Below, in pieces: positions 39,950-49,429 of a DNA stretch of 62,000 bases. Each line of letters begins with the position of its first letter. Within the stretch, counting starts at the first letter, position 1. Source of the stretch: Prorocentrum cordatum (lineage: Eukaryota; Sar; Dinophyceae; Prorocentrales; Prorocentraceae). The notes under the pieces are model-generated. The model searched no databases. It saw only the letters and a list, made by a program, of their open reading frames with translations, and had not been told where the DNA came from. The stretch lies in NCBI GenBank assembly GCA_963575745.1, contig CAUYUJ010014615.1, positions 812,699 through 874,698 on the forward strand, read 5' to 3'. The position numbers were made by a program, and so were the translations under genes.

Positions 39950-40035
39950 GCTCCTCCCCCATCCCTCCACCAAGTGTCACAAGCTCGCGGCCCGCGCTGC
40001 CCGAGAGGCCCAGAAACGCGATGTCATCACCCCTG
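39950..40035 (-). CDS. Possible exon, DIAFLG-type segment
   Basis: After GAGCGCAG|G on the minus strand the frame reads GDDIAFLGLSGSAG then RELVTLGGGMGEELSVEL. It resembles the segment at 27415-27505 (see there). Possible donors are CACTTG|GTGGAG or TAGCC|GTAGGT. No family is assigned; they may be paralogous exons of one gene or of two. Confidence 0.32.
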
Positions 40036-40146
40036 CGCTCCCACGCCGACCCTCGGAGAGAAGGACAACTCTCGTGCCAGAACCGTGCGGACCTTGAAAC
40101 GGAGGCGCGATGTGTCTCTCGCGCCCCCCGCGGGCGACTTGTCCTG

Positions 40147-40149
<3 letters not shown>

Positions 40150-40183
<34 letters not shown>

Positions 40184-40184
40184 G
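40150..40184. repeat. CGT microsatellite
   Basis: Eleven to twelve perfect CGT/GTC units. Confidence 0.95.
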
Positions 40185-40346
40185 GCACCGTGCCGCGTTG
40201 GCCTCTCTCTCCTGATGGGGTGGCGCAGGTCGAGCGTGCCGACGCAGGCGGCGAGCCAGAAGCGGTCGCCGGCAGGAGGGCGTAGGGTTACAGCGTGCAC
40301 CGATGCAGAGGGCCGATCGCCCAATCAGAAGGAGAAAAGGTACCCG

Positions 40347-40488
40347 CATAAACGTAAGTTGTCGGAGGTCCGCGCGGAAATTGTTGGATCGGCGCTGGAT
40401 GGCCCAGGCCAGGGGCGGCGACGAGGGCGCCGCCAAGGGGCCAGAGCGCAGATCCAAGAACTCCGCGCGGACCTTCGAAAATCTATGT
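40347..40488. mobile_element. Inverted-repeat element, family D
   Basis: CATAAACGTAAGTTGTCGGA then GGTCCGCGCGGAA at the left pairs with the reverse complement of TTCTCCGCGCGGACC-type sequence at the right (right arm 40451-40487). A half copy (CATAAACGTTCGGAGGCC) lies at 41369-41420. Confidence 0.65.
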
Positions 40489-40602
40489 CTACGGCAGCTT
40501 CGTGGCGTGACGACCCCGGCACTGGACTCTGACACGCCTGCGGCTTTCCGACCGGCAGACCGTTCCAAATGGGCCGCTTCTGGGCCACTGGCGGTGTCCA
40601 GC

Positions 40603-40687
40603 CTTGAACGCCCGCGGCAGGGTCGCTGCCAGGTCGGCTACGTGCTCGACCATGGACCCCATGTTAATCCAATCGGCCCGGGTTGGT
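40603..40687 (-). CDS. Candidate internal exon, hypothetical protein
   Basis: The minus strand gives CGCCGAAG|A then 85 nt ending TTCAAG|GCTGG. The 28 codons read PTRADWINMGSMVEH then VADLAATLPRAFK. The acceptor is weak in pyrimidines but the GC donor matches the pattern of the phosphatase exons. The segment looks helical and amphipathic. No family is recognised. The exon begins after one nucleotide and ends in phase 0. Confidence 0.33.
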
Positions 40688-40699
40688 CTTCGGCGACCT

Positions 40700-41084
40700 T
40701 CTGAGGGTCTTCCGCGGTCTTCGGTGGCCGTCGGTGGACTTCGGCGGCTCCCCGTGGTCTCTGGGAGTCTTCGGCGCGAGAGCTCTAGGCGGTCTCGTTC
40801 CACAGGGGGCCCCGGATCGAACACCTCGCGTCGGCACCACACGAGCCTGCCGCGTGCAGCGCTCCTCTCTCCTTCGACCGTGGGCCCCCGACGGAGACGG
40901 GGGCCGCCGAGGGCCCCCCCCTCCCGGGGCATCGAATTGGGTGCAGGCGTTCTCCTGACGCCCCTGCGGGCGGAGGCAGGGCTCGGGGGGCGACGACAGC
41001 AGCAGTGCCACGTCGGTCGCCCGCGGCGCCCACGAGGGGTGGATGGCGCCCACGGGGGTGGGCGTCCAAGACGGCGGGGTGCCT
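40700..41084. other. GC-rich stretch with GGTCTTCGGNGG words
   Basis: Short repeated words around 40690-40780, then mixed GC-rich DNA. No exon is called. Confidence 0.4.
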
Positions 41085-41195
41085 TCTTGGAAGGCAGGGG
41101 TCATCTCAGAGGGCCCTGGCGGCTTCTGAGGAGGCTTCCCGGAAGCCAGGGAGGGCTTCCAAGAAGGCCCGTGCACTCTCGGAAGCCCCCCCGCC
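41085..41195. repeat. CCTTCT-AGAAGG palindrome cluster
   Basis: CCTTCTTGGAAGG, GGCTTCCCGGAAGCC and GGCTTCCAAGAAGGCC follow each other. Confidence 0.65.
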
Positions 41196-41481
41196 TCCTT
41201 GGATGGCCGCCCCACTCGCGCCACCCCCTTGTGGGCGCCGCTAGTGCTGAAGAATTGCACCGACCTTTCGCATAAAAAGCGACCGAGCACCACGCACAGC
41301 TTGAAGGACGACGCGCGTGCCACTGATGTTTGTTACCCCCCCCCGAAGAGGACAGGAAATAACAGCACAAGCATAAACGTTCGGAGGCCCGCCTGGACTT
41401 CCGAAAGCTTCCGTTCTTGCAAGTGCTTCTCTTTCGACGAAGAGGCCGAGTCTGCGCACAGGACGGCCCCGTGATGGCAGC

Positions 41482-41655
41482 CCCTGGGCTGAAGTCGGGC
41501 CTGTCCTCCTACGGGGGGATGTTGGACTTTGTTTTTGTTAAGAAAAACACAACAACGGTCAAACACTTTCGTGCAATCGTCACCAGACTTTTTTGTTGGG
41601 GGACTATTTTTGAATTTCCCTCCTGTAGAGGGACAGGCCCGACTTAACCCCGGGC
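41482..41655 (+). mobile_element. MITE family A, copy 3, with 8-bp TSD
   Basis: The element spans 41490-41647 (158 bp), with ends TGAAGTCGGGCCTGTCCTCC and, inverted, TTAAGTCGGGCCTGTCCC. Flanking octamers CCCTGGGC and CCCCGGGC match at 7 of 8 bases. Confidence 0.85.
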
Positions 41656-41744
41656 AGGCTCGGCACGCCTGGCCCCCTCCCGAGGGGGGCGCGAAGCGCA
41701 CCCCCGCTGCAATCACGCGGCGCCGAAAGCGTGCCCTGGCCTGG

Positions 41745-42420
41745 GCCCCCTCCTCCTCCTCCTCCTCCTCCTCCTCCTCCTCCTCCGCCTCCTCCTCCTC
41801 CTCCTCCTCCTCCTTCTCCTCCCTTCTCCTCCTCCTCCTCCTCCTCCTCCTCCTCCTCCTCCTCCTCTTCCNNNNNNNNNNNNNNNNNNNNNNNNNNNNN
41901 NNNNNNNNNNNNNNNNNNNNNNNNNNNNNNNNNNNNNNNNNNNNNNNNNNNNNNNNNNNNNNNNNNNNNNNGGGGATGGGGTCGGTGAAACGATGCTGAG
42001 GCTTGAAAGCTTCTCGCCCAGGGCGGCTCTCCGAGGGTCTCGAAGCAGCCTTGGGGCACCGCCGCTCCGACGGCCCCTGGGCGGCCCCAGATGGGGGCGC
42101 CGAGGTGCCCCTTCCACTCTTCCCTCTTCCTCCTCCTCCGCCTCCTCCTATTCCCTCCTCCTCTTCCTCCTCCTTCTCCTCCTCGACCTCCTCCTCTTCC
42201 TCTCCTCCACCTCCTCCTCCTCCTCCTCCTATCACTCCGCCTCCCTCCTCCTCCGCTCTCCCCTCTTCCATTCCTCTCCCCTCCCTCCTCCTTCCTCCTC
42301 CTACCTTTTTTCTCCTCCTCCTCCTCCTCCTCTTCCCTCCTCCTTCTCCTGCGCCTCCTCCTCCTCCTCCTCCGCCGCCTCCGCCTCCTCCTCCTCCTTC
42401 TTGTCCTCGTCCTCCTCGTC
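41745..42420. repeat. CCT tracts around an assembly gap
   Basis: CCT triplets at 41745-41870 and 42118-42420, with a non-repetitive segment at 41972-42117 beside the gap. Confidence 0.9.
41872..41971. other. Assembly gap of exactly 100 N
   Basis: One hundred N characters inside a CCT tract; a round number implies a scaffolding placeholder of unknown true length. Confidence 0.99.
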
Positions 42421-42596
42421 CTTCTCCTCTTCTCCCCCCATCCTCCCCCCATGGAAGATCGAGGAGGTCCCTGTGCCCCCCCTCGGTACGGAGGGCTGCC
42501 AAGAGGGCCCAGGCCATCTCTCAGTCTCAAGGCCGCCGCTCATGCCCTGAGACGCCTCAGGACGGCATGCCCTTCTGTTCCCCCCCGTTCCACCAG

Positions 42597-42728
42597 CTGC
42601 GGGACCTGCCGCAGGACCTGTCGCGGGGCTGGAGGGGGGCCTGCCGATGCAGCGCCGCCGCCTTGCGCGCGCCCGCCCGCGAAGGCGGCCGGGCGCGGCC
42701 ATCAGAGGCGTGTCTTCCTCCGGCCTGG
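42597..42728 (+). CDS. Candidate exon 1 of a plus-strand gene
   Basis: A strong acceptor (CTTCTGTTCCCCCC then GTTCCACCAG) precedes 132 nt read in phase 0: LRDLPQDLSRGWRGACR, then CSAAALRAPAREGGRA and RPSEACLPPAW. It ends at GCCTGG|GTTAGG. The phase-0 end fits the phase-0 start of the next exon across a 107-nt intron. No family is recognised. Upstream coding may exist in CCT-rich DNA near 42450-42596. Confidence 0.42.
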
Positions 42729-42835
42729 GTTAGGGGCTACGGCTCGCAGGCCGGCGGAGCGTAGCACGACTTTGGCCCGTTGTGCCGGCGAATTCTCCGG
42801 TGCACAGCCCTGCCGTTGCTGTAGTTATTTGTCAG

Positions 42836-43022
42836 CTGGAGGGGGAGGAGCGACGGGGTGGGTCTGTGGCCTCGTCGGACGCCTACCGGCGCCTCCAGCC
42901 TCTCGCCGAAGTTGTTTTTGCAGGGCTAGGGGTGGCCGCTCCTCCTGCAAAGGCCCCCCCTGGTGCACGGAGGGTCTTCCTCCCAGCTGTGGCGCCAGCT
43001 GCTGGGGCAGTTGACCCAGTCG
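42836..43022 (+). CDS. Candidate exon 2 of a plus-strand gene
   Basis: After CTGTAGTTATTTGTCAG, 187 nt read LEGEERRGGSVASSDAYRR, then LQPLAEVVFAGLGVAAP, PAKAPPGARRVFLPAVA and PAAGAVDPV. The donor is CAGTCG|GTGAGG, a canonical site. The 109-nt intron that follows ends in a long pyrimidine tract and TTGCAG. An internal TTTTTGCAG|G could be an alternative acceptor. The product is unknown; the Pro/Ala-rich second half suggests a flexible segment. Confidence 0.48.
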
Positions 43023-43131
43023 GTGAGGGTGAGTGCAGCATAGTGCCGCCCACGCGTTGGCCCCCTCTTGTTTTGGGGGCGGCGGATCACCCACTCTGCT
43101 TTCTTCCTGGCTCTCACCCCCCTGCTTGCAG

Positions 43132-43154
43132 ATGTTTGTGCTGTCAGCTGCTGA
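43132..43154 (+). CDS. Candidate terminal exon of the plus-strand gene
   Basis: After CTCACCCCCCTGCTTGCAG the frame carried over from exon 2 continues as DVCAVSC and reaches TGA at 43152-43154. This would end the protein shortly after VDPV. Reading the same exon in its own ATG frame is the alternative. Confidence 0.38.
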
Positions 43155-43274
43155 TGACAAACAATCATCCCCCCATCCTCTTCCCTTCTCACATCCCTCA
43201 TTCCCTCCCTTCTCCTCATCCTCATCCTCCAGTAGTCGTCCTCCCCCTCCTTCTCCAACGATAATCATCAAATC

Positions 43275-43711
43275 CGCCTCCTCCTCCTCCTCCTTCTCCT
43301 TCTCCTTCTCCTCCTCCTCCTCCTCCTCCTCGTCCTCCTCCTCAGTATCATCGTCTCGCTCTTCAGCGTCAGCACCACCACTCTCTTTCTCCTCATTATC
43401 TTCTTATCCTTATCCTCCTTCTCATCATCATCACCAGCATCCTAATCAACATCGCCATCATACCACTGATCATCACTACCAGCCTCCGCCTCCTCCTCAT
43501 CCTCATCATTATCATTGTCGTCATCATCGTTATCAACATCAACATCACTAACATCACCGTCATCATCAGCATCACCGTAATATTATCATCGCCATCGTCG
43601 TCATCACCATCAACAACATCATCACCGTCGCAATACCACTATTATCATAATCACCAACATCATATTCATCGTCATCGCCATCATTAGCGTCATCTTCATT
43701 AGCATCATTCG

Positions 43712-43782
<71 letters not shown>

Positions 43783-43800
43783 CCATACGGCCAGGTAGTC
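43275..43800. repeat. CCT then CAT microsatellites
   Basis: CCT/CTT triplets to about 43345, mixed triplets, then CAT-rich sequence, nearly pure CAT at 43705-43785. Confidence 0.9.
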
Positions 43801-43804
43801 CTCT

Positions 43805-44260
43805 GTCCTCTCCCCTTCAAATAGCCCCCCCGCGTCTGAGCACCCGAGGGGTCGACAGGGGCGGGCTGGGCGGTTCGCCTGCCACGTCCTCGTAAAACAT
43901 GGCCCCGGTTCGCCTGCGACGTCCAACCGTTGCAAGGATGGATGGCGTGTCGCTTTCAGGAAAGGGGCCCTGGGACACACAAATAAATAGACACAAGTCA
44001 CCCGATTCCCCATGTTTACCCATACTTCTCTGGTGGGGGACGACTTCTTGGCGAAACGGGGCTCTCGCGCAGGACTTTGGGCTGAAAGACCCGAGGCTTC
44101 AGCACACGTAACAAATACACGGATGGATGGCGGCTTCTTTTCAAAGTGGGGCTCTCGCTTTCACGGCCAGAAGTGCCAACTTGTGCAAACGTTACACAGA
44201 TGGTTGCGCAGAAGTTCCAAACGGGGATATCGCTGGGCACGTCGCTGAACGGCGGTATTA
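43805..44260 (+). mobile_element. L1 module and diverged 83-bp repeats
   Basis: L1 words (CCCCTTCAAATAGC, CGCGTCTGAGCACCCGAGG, GTTCGCCTG) are followed by units with GGATGGATGGCGGCTTC, TTTTCAAAGTGGGGCTCTCG and CGTTACACAGATGG. This is the same order as at 9.5 kb. Confidence 0.65.
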
Positions 44261-44284
44261 TCATACCTTGTTGTATTCCTTCAC

Positions 44285-44415
44285 CATAGGGTGCCGGCCT
44301 CTTAAAGGGGGCGCTTCTGTCAGCGAGAAGGAAGGCTTTCAGGGACTGTTGGGGAAGGGATTTGGACTGGGAGGGCGTATTGCAACATCGTCCATGTGTA
44401 CTGGGTTTACTTAGG
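44285..44415 (+). mobile_element. M module
   Basis: GCCGGCCTCTTAAAGGGGGC, GGGACTGTTGGGGAAGG, GCGTATTGCAACATCGTCC and TACTGGGTTTACTTAGG lead straight into a CCT tract. It matches 54818-54965 over about 125 bp. Confidence 0.65.
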
Positions 44416-44580
44416 TCTTCTCCTCCTCCTCCTCCTCCTTCTCCTCCTTCCCCGTCTCCTCCTCCGCCTCCTCGTCCTCGCTCTCTTGCGTTCCTGCTCC
44501 TTCTGCTCCTGCTCCTGCTCCTCCTCCTCTTCCGCCGCTCCTCCTCCTCCTCCTCCTGCTCCTCCTCCTGCTCCTCATCT
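44416..44580. repeat. CCT tract
   Basis: CCT/CTC triplets directly after the M module. Confidence 0.9.
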
Positions 44581-44903
44581 TCCCCCCGTCTCCCCCACCC
44601 TCCCCTCCCCCCGCGCGCGGGAGCGCGCGCGGTGAGGGGGGAGAGGTGGTGATGAGGAGGAATAGGGGGAAAGGAAAAGGGGAAGAAGGCAGGGAGGAAG
44701 GGTTGCATGGGGAAAGTGGAAGTGGACCAGGAGGACGAGGAAGATGAGGAGGGTGACGAGGAGGATTGAGGAAACAGCGGGCGGAGGAGAAGAAGGAGGA
44801 GCACACGGTGGCAGCAGCGGCGGAGGCTGCGGGGGGAGGAGCTGGAGGAGGAGAGAGCAGATGAGCAAGGCGAACAACTCCCTTTCCGCCTGCATCACTC
44901 TGC

Positions 44904-45007
44904 CCTGAGGCCCCGACGCCGTGGCCGGCACCCCGTACATGCCCTGAGAGGTCGGCGCCACAGCGTACTGCGTGATGGGCTGGGCGTACTGGGCAGCGGG
45001 CGCTGTC
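44904..45007 (-). CDS. Tyr/Ala/Pro/Gln-rich protein, internal exon (fifth in series)
   Basis: On the minus strand GGCCAAG|G is followed by 104 nt reading TAPAAQYAQPITQYAVAP then TSQGMYGVPATASGPQ. The donor is CAGG|GCAGAG (GC) or, extending, AGA|GTGATG. It starts after one nucleotide, completing the CG left by the exon at 47469-47554. QYAxP and QYAV repeats match the rest of the series. Such composition suggests an intrinsically disordered, possibly condensate-forming or adhesive segment; no fold is claimed. Third positions are GC-rich. Confidence 0.58.
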
Positions 45008-45149
45008 CTTGGCCAGCACAATCCTCCTCCCCCTTCTCCTCCTGAACATCTCTCCTCTCCTCGTCATACATCCTCCTCTCCCTCTTCCCCCGTCTCCTCA
45101 TCATACCCCGTCATCATCGTCATCACCATCGTCACCACCACCAGCATCA

Positions 45150-45216
45150 TCAACATCATGACCATTATCATCATCACCATCACCATCATCAGCATCATCG
45201 TCATCATCAGCATCAG

Positions 45217-45289
<73 letters not shown>

Positions 45290-45360
45290 TGCATCATCAT
45301 CATCGTCCTCGTCGTTATCATCATCGAAATCGTCGCCACCATCACCTTTTAATCATCATT
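45150..45360. repeat. CAT microsatellite
   Basis: CAT with CAG and CGT interruptions, pure at about 45215-45290. Confidence 0.92.
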
Positions 45361-45548
45361 ATCATAATCAGAAGCAGCATCAGCATCAGCATGATCACCA
45401 ACTCCACCAAGGTAACCATCAACCTCACCAGCATCATCTTCATCAGCATCATCACCACGACTATCTTGCCATCATTATGATCACCGTCATCACCATCATT
45501 ACCACCACCATCACCATCATCTTCATCGCCACCATCACCACCACCACC

Positions 45549-46477
<929 letters not shown>

Positions 46478-46782
46478 TCTTCATCATAAGCAAACTTATC
46501 AGCATCATCACCACCATCATCATCACAACCACATCATCTCTCCGCTGATCGTCCTCCTCCTCACCCGCACTCGCAACCTGATCCTCCTTCTCCTCATCAT
46601 CATTCCTCATCATCCTCATCATCATCAGTCATTACATTCAGCAAACATCAGCATCAGCATCAGTCTTCATCATAAGCAAACTTATCAGCATCATCACCAC
46701 CATCATCATCACAACCACATCATCTCTCCGCTGATCGTCCTCCTCCTCACCCGCACTCGCAACCTGATCCTCCTTCTCCTCC
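46478..46782 (+). repeat. 186-bp tandem duplication
   Basis: About 118 bp starting TCTTCATCATAAGCAAAC and containing CGCTGATCGTCCTCC and CACTCGCAACCTGATCC is repeated without visible change at 46478 and 46664. A recent duplication. Confidence 0.9.
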
Positions 46783-46888
46783 TCTTCCTCCTCCTCCTCA
46801 TCAGCATCGAAACCAGCATCAGCATCAGCAACAGCATCGGCATCATCGTCATCACCATCATCCATTATCCATCATCCATTATCCACCA

Positions 46889-46930
<42 letters not shown>

Positions 46931-46992
46931 GCCATCGTTATCAGCATCATCATCACCACCATCATCATCACCATCAGCATCTGCATCAGCAC

Positions 46993-47062
<70 letters not shown>

Positions 47063-47205
47063 GTCGTCACTGTCATTGTAATCGTCATCGTCATTGTCAT
47101 TATCATTATTATCGTCATCATCATCACCATCACCATCACCATCACCATCACCATCACCATCATCATCGTCATCATTATCATCATCATCATAATCTCCTTC
47201 CTCCG
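46783..47205. repeat. CAT-rich microsatellite
   Basis: CAT, CAC and CGT triplets with a CCATCA hexamer stretch near 47125-47165. Confidence 0.92.
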
Positions 47206-47214
47206 CATCTGCAT

Positions 47215-47300
47215 CCTCGACGACGACGACGGCAACCACCAGCACCACCACCACCACTAAGGAGGCAAAGGCAACGACCACCGCGATGGAGGCGTTGCTA

Positions 47301-47344
<44 letters not shown>

Positions 47345-47384
47345 CACGACCACGCCGACGCCGACGCCGACGTCGACGTCGACG

Positions 47385-47441
<57 letters not shown>

Positions 47442-47455
47442 GCGGCGGCGACCGG
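47215..47455. repeat. ACG/GAC and GGC microsatellites
   Basis: ACG runs at about 47303-47343 and 47385-47428, a GACGTC stretch between, and GGC at 47428-47450. Confidence 0.92.
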
Positions 47456-47468
47456 CGCTGACCGACGC

Positions 47469-47554
47469 CGCTGGGGCGCTGGCATGTACTGCGTCGGGGG
47501 CACAGCCCCCGCCGGGGCAGGGGCTGTCGCGGCGTAGGTGACGGGCGCGTACTC
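47469..47554 (-). CDS. Tyr/Ala/Pro/Gln-rich protein, internal exon (fourth in series)
   Basis: On the minus strand GGGCCCAG|G is followed by 86 nt reading EYAPVTYAATAPAPAG then AVPPTQYMPAPQ. It starts in phase 0 and leaves two nucleotides (CG) at a GC donor (GCGTCG). Both ends are phase-compatible with the neighbouring exons at 55215-55262 and 44904-45007. It sits directly beside an ACG microsatellite on one side and CCT repeats on the other. Confidence 0.6.
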
Positions 47555-47569
47555 CTGGGCCCTCCTCCC

Positions 47570-47720
47570 TCCTCCCTGCTCCTCCTCCTCCTCCTCCACC
47601 TTCTCCTCCTCCTCCTCCCCCTCCTCCTCCCTCTTCCTTCTCCTCCCTCCTCCCTCCTCCTCCCTCCATTCCTCCCTCTCTCTCTCTCTCCCTCCCCCTC
47701 TCCTCCTGGTGCCGAGCCCG
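47570..47720. repeat. CCT tract with CT run
   Basis: CCT/CTCC pyrimidines from 47562 and a CT stretch near 47675-47690. Confidence 0.85.
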
Positions 47721-47944
47721 CCGCGCCTTCGCTGGAGCGCCGCCCCGGAGGTCACGCCCCGCCAGAAGTGCGCCGCCGGGAGAGGAGAAGAAGGGGGAGA
47801 GCGGGAGGGCAAGGGGGAGGAGGGGGAGCAGGGGGAGGACAAGGAGGAGGAGGCCGACCGAACCTGCCAGGGGGACGAGGGTGACGAGGGCGACAAGGAC
47901 GAAGAGAGGGAGGGGGAGGGGGAGGACGGGGGGAGGCGCAAAGA

Positions 47945-48085
47945 GGGAGCAAAAGGGGAGCAGCAACAGCAGCATCAGCATCAGCATCATCATCATCAGC
48001 AGCATCATCATCATCATCATCACCACCACCGTCAGCATCCATCAGCATCATCACTATCATCATTGTCATCATTATCATCGTCCTA
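47945..48085. repeat. CAG/CAT microsatellite
   Basis: CAGCAT then CAT/CAC triplets. Confidence 0.88.
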
Positions 48086-48089
48086 GAAG

Positions 48090-48600
48090 TCGTATTCCTA
48101 CTGGGGAGTACGGCCCTTCCCTTCCTTCCCCGTCCCCCTTCAAATCGGCACGCGAACTCGTCCTCGAGCGCGTTCTGACCAGGATTTCGAATGTAATCCC
48201 GTGGCGACGAGGCGCAAATTATTCGACGCGGAGATGCCCATATACGCATCATATTTCCTGGCACGTTCCGCTGGGAGTGTGCGGCCGGGAGCGTCTGGGT
48301 GTGAGAGCGAGTCCGAGTGGACGACGAGTGCGACGACGACGGCGGCGCCTACGATTAGGGACGGCGGCGACGACGACACCTTAAAGACAGACAGGCGCTG
48401 AGCAGGCCCCCTCCCCCGGCCTCCTTCTTACTACTCGAAATGCCCCGTTCCCCCTCTGTTGTCTTCTTCCCTTCTTTTCCTCATCAGTCCTCCCTCATCC
48501 TTCCTGGCGGCCGCCCTTCTCCCTACATCAAAGTGGCCATGGAGTTCTGAACAAACCGGAGTCGGAGGTGCAAAACCGAGCGCCTCGCTCGATGCATTCT
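48090..48600. other. Unresolved stretch
   Basis: Both strands read natural-looking segments near 48140-48390, for example RKLFDAEMPIYASYFLARS (plus) and KYDAYMGISASNNLRLV (minus). No bounded exon could be chosen. Confidence 0.3.
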
Positions 48601-49100
48601 CACGGTCTGGCCGCCTGGGGTATTGAAAGCAACGTTTCGCTCGAGACATCCTCGCAATCTGTTTTGAAAGCACCGACGTCCAAGCCACCAAGCATAAATG
48701 CCACGCCAATATAGCGTTGAGCATGCGGCCCTGGAAATAGAGACGCCCACTGAACCAAATAGGCAATCGACCTGAGTTATCCCCACACTCTGGGCGCGAA
48801 TGGGTAATAGTCCCCACCCAACGGCTCCTTACTGGTGTGTTCAATTGGCGCGCTTTCTACGTCGCGATGGCCGCGGGCCTTGGAGAAAGAGAAGTCCAAT
48901 CAACCAAACAAACAAATCGCCTGACGCATCCTGACACGCTGGGCGCGAACGGGCAAATGTCCCCACCTTTGCCGGCCCCCTTCCGTGGGCTGCTTCGCGA
49001 CGGGCACTTGGCTCCCACAAGGGAAAAAGTCCAATCAACCAAACAAGCAACCCGCCCGATGAAAACCACAATCTGGGTGCCAACGGGCACATGTCCCCAG
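48600..49100. repeat. Degenerate 134-149-bp tandem repeat
   Basis: CTGGGYGCSAA followed by GGGYAAATGTCCCC occurs at about 48790, 48939 and 49073. AAGTCCAATCAACCAAACAA precedes the last two. Older copies probably extend to the left. Confidence 0.7.
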
Positions 49101-49150
49101 GATGCCAGATGATCCATCTGTCGCAAGCCGGTGTTCCAGGGTCACAAACT

Positions 49151-49220
49151 CAGACCTGCGCGCGGACGCAAGCTTAATCCCCCCGCAACTTTGGAACAGA
49201 CCTGCGTCCGCGCAGGTCTG
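49151..49220. other. Imperfect hairpin
   Basis: CAGACCTGCGCGCGGACGCA at 49151-49170 pairs with TGCGTCCGCGCAGGTCTG at 49203-49220, with a two-base bulge. A short related palindrome occurs near 54018-54038. Confidence 0.8.
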
Positions 49221-49429
49221 ATCACCCATGCCTTTTCTGAGGTCCCCCTTTGAGGTGATGACAACGACGATGGTGATGACGATGATGACGATGACGATTA
49301 TGATGAAGATGCAATTGTTTTTTTCCCGTCGGGGCTTTGTACGCGCGCACAGGTGACGTTGTTGATGACACGTGCGTGCACATGCTCGCCCGCGTCTGCT
49401 TGGCTGGAAGCCTATGTGAGCATGCTTGG

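Noticed and set aside
41333-42530. Frames crossing the N gap with poly-Arg, poly-Glu or poly-Pro
   Set aside because: They read through unknown bases and CCT repeats.
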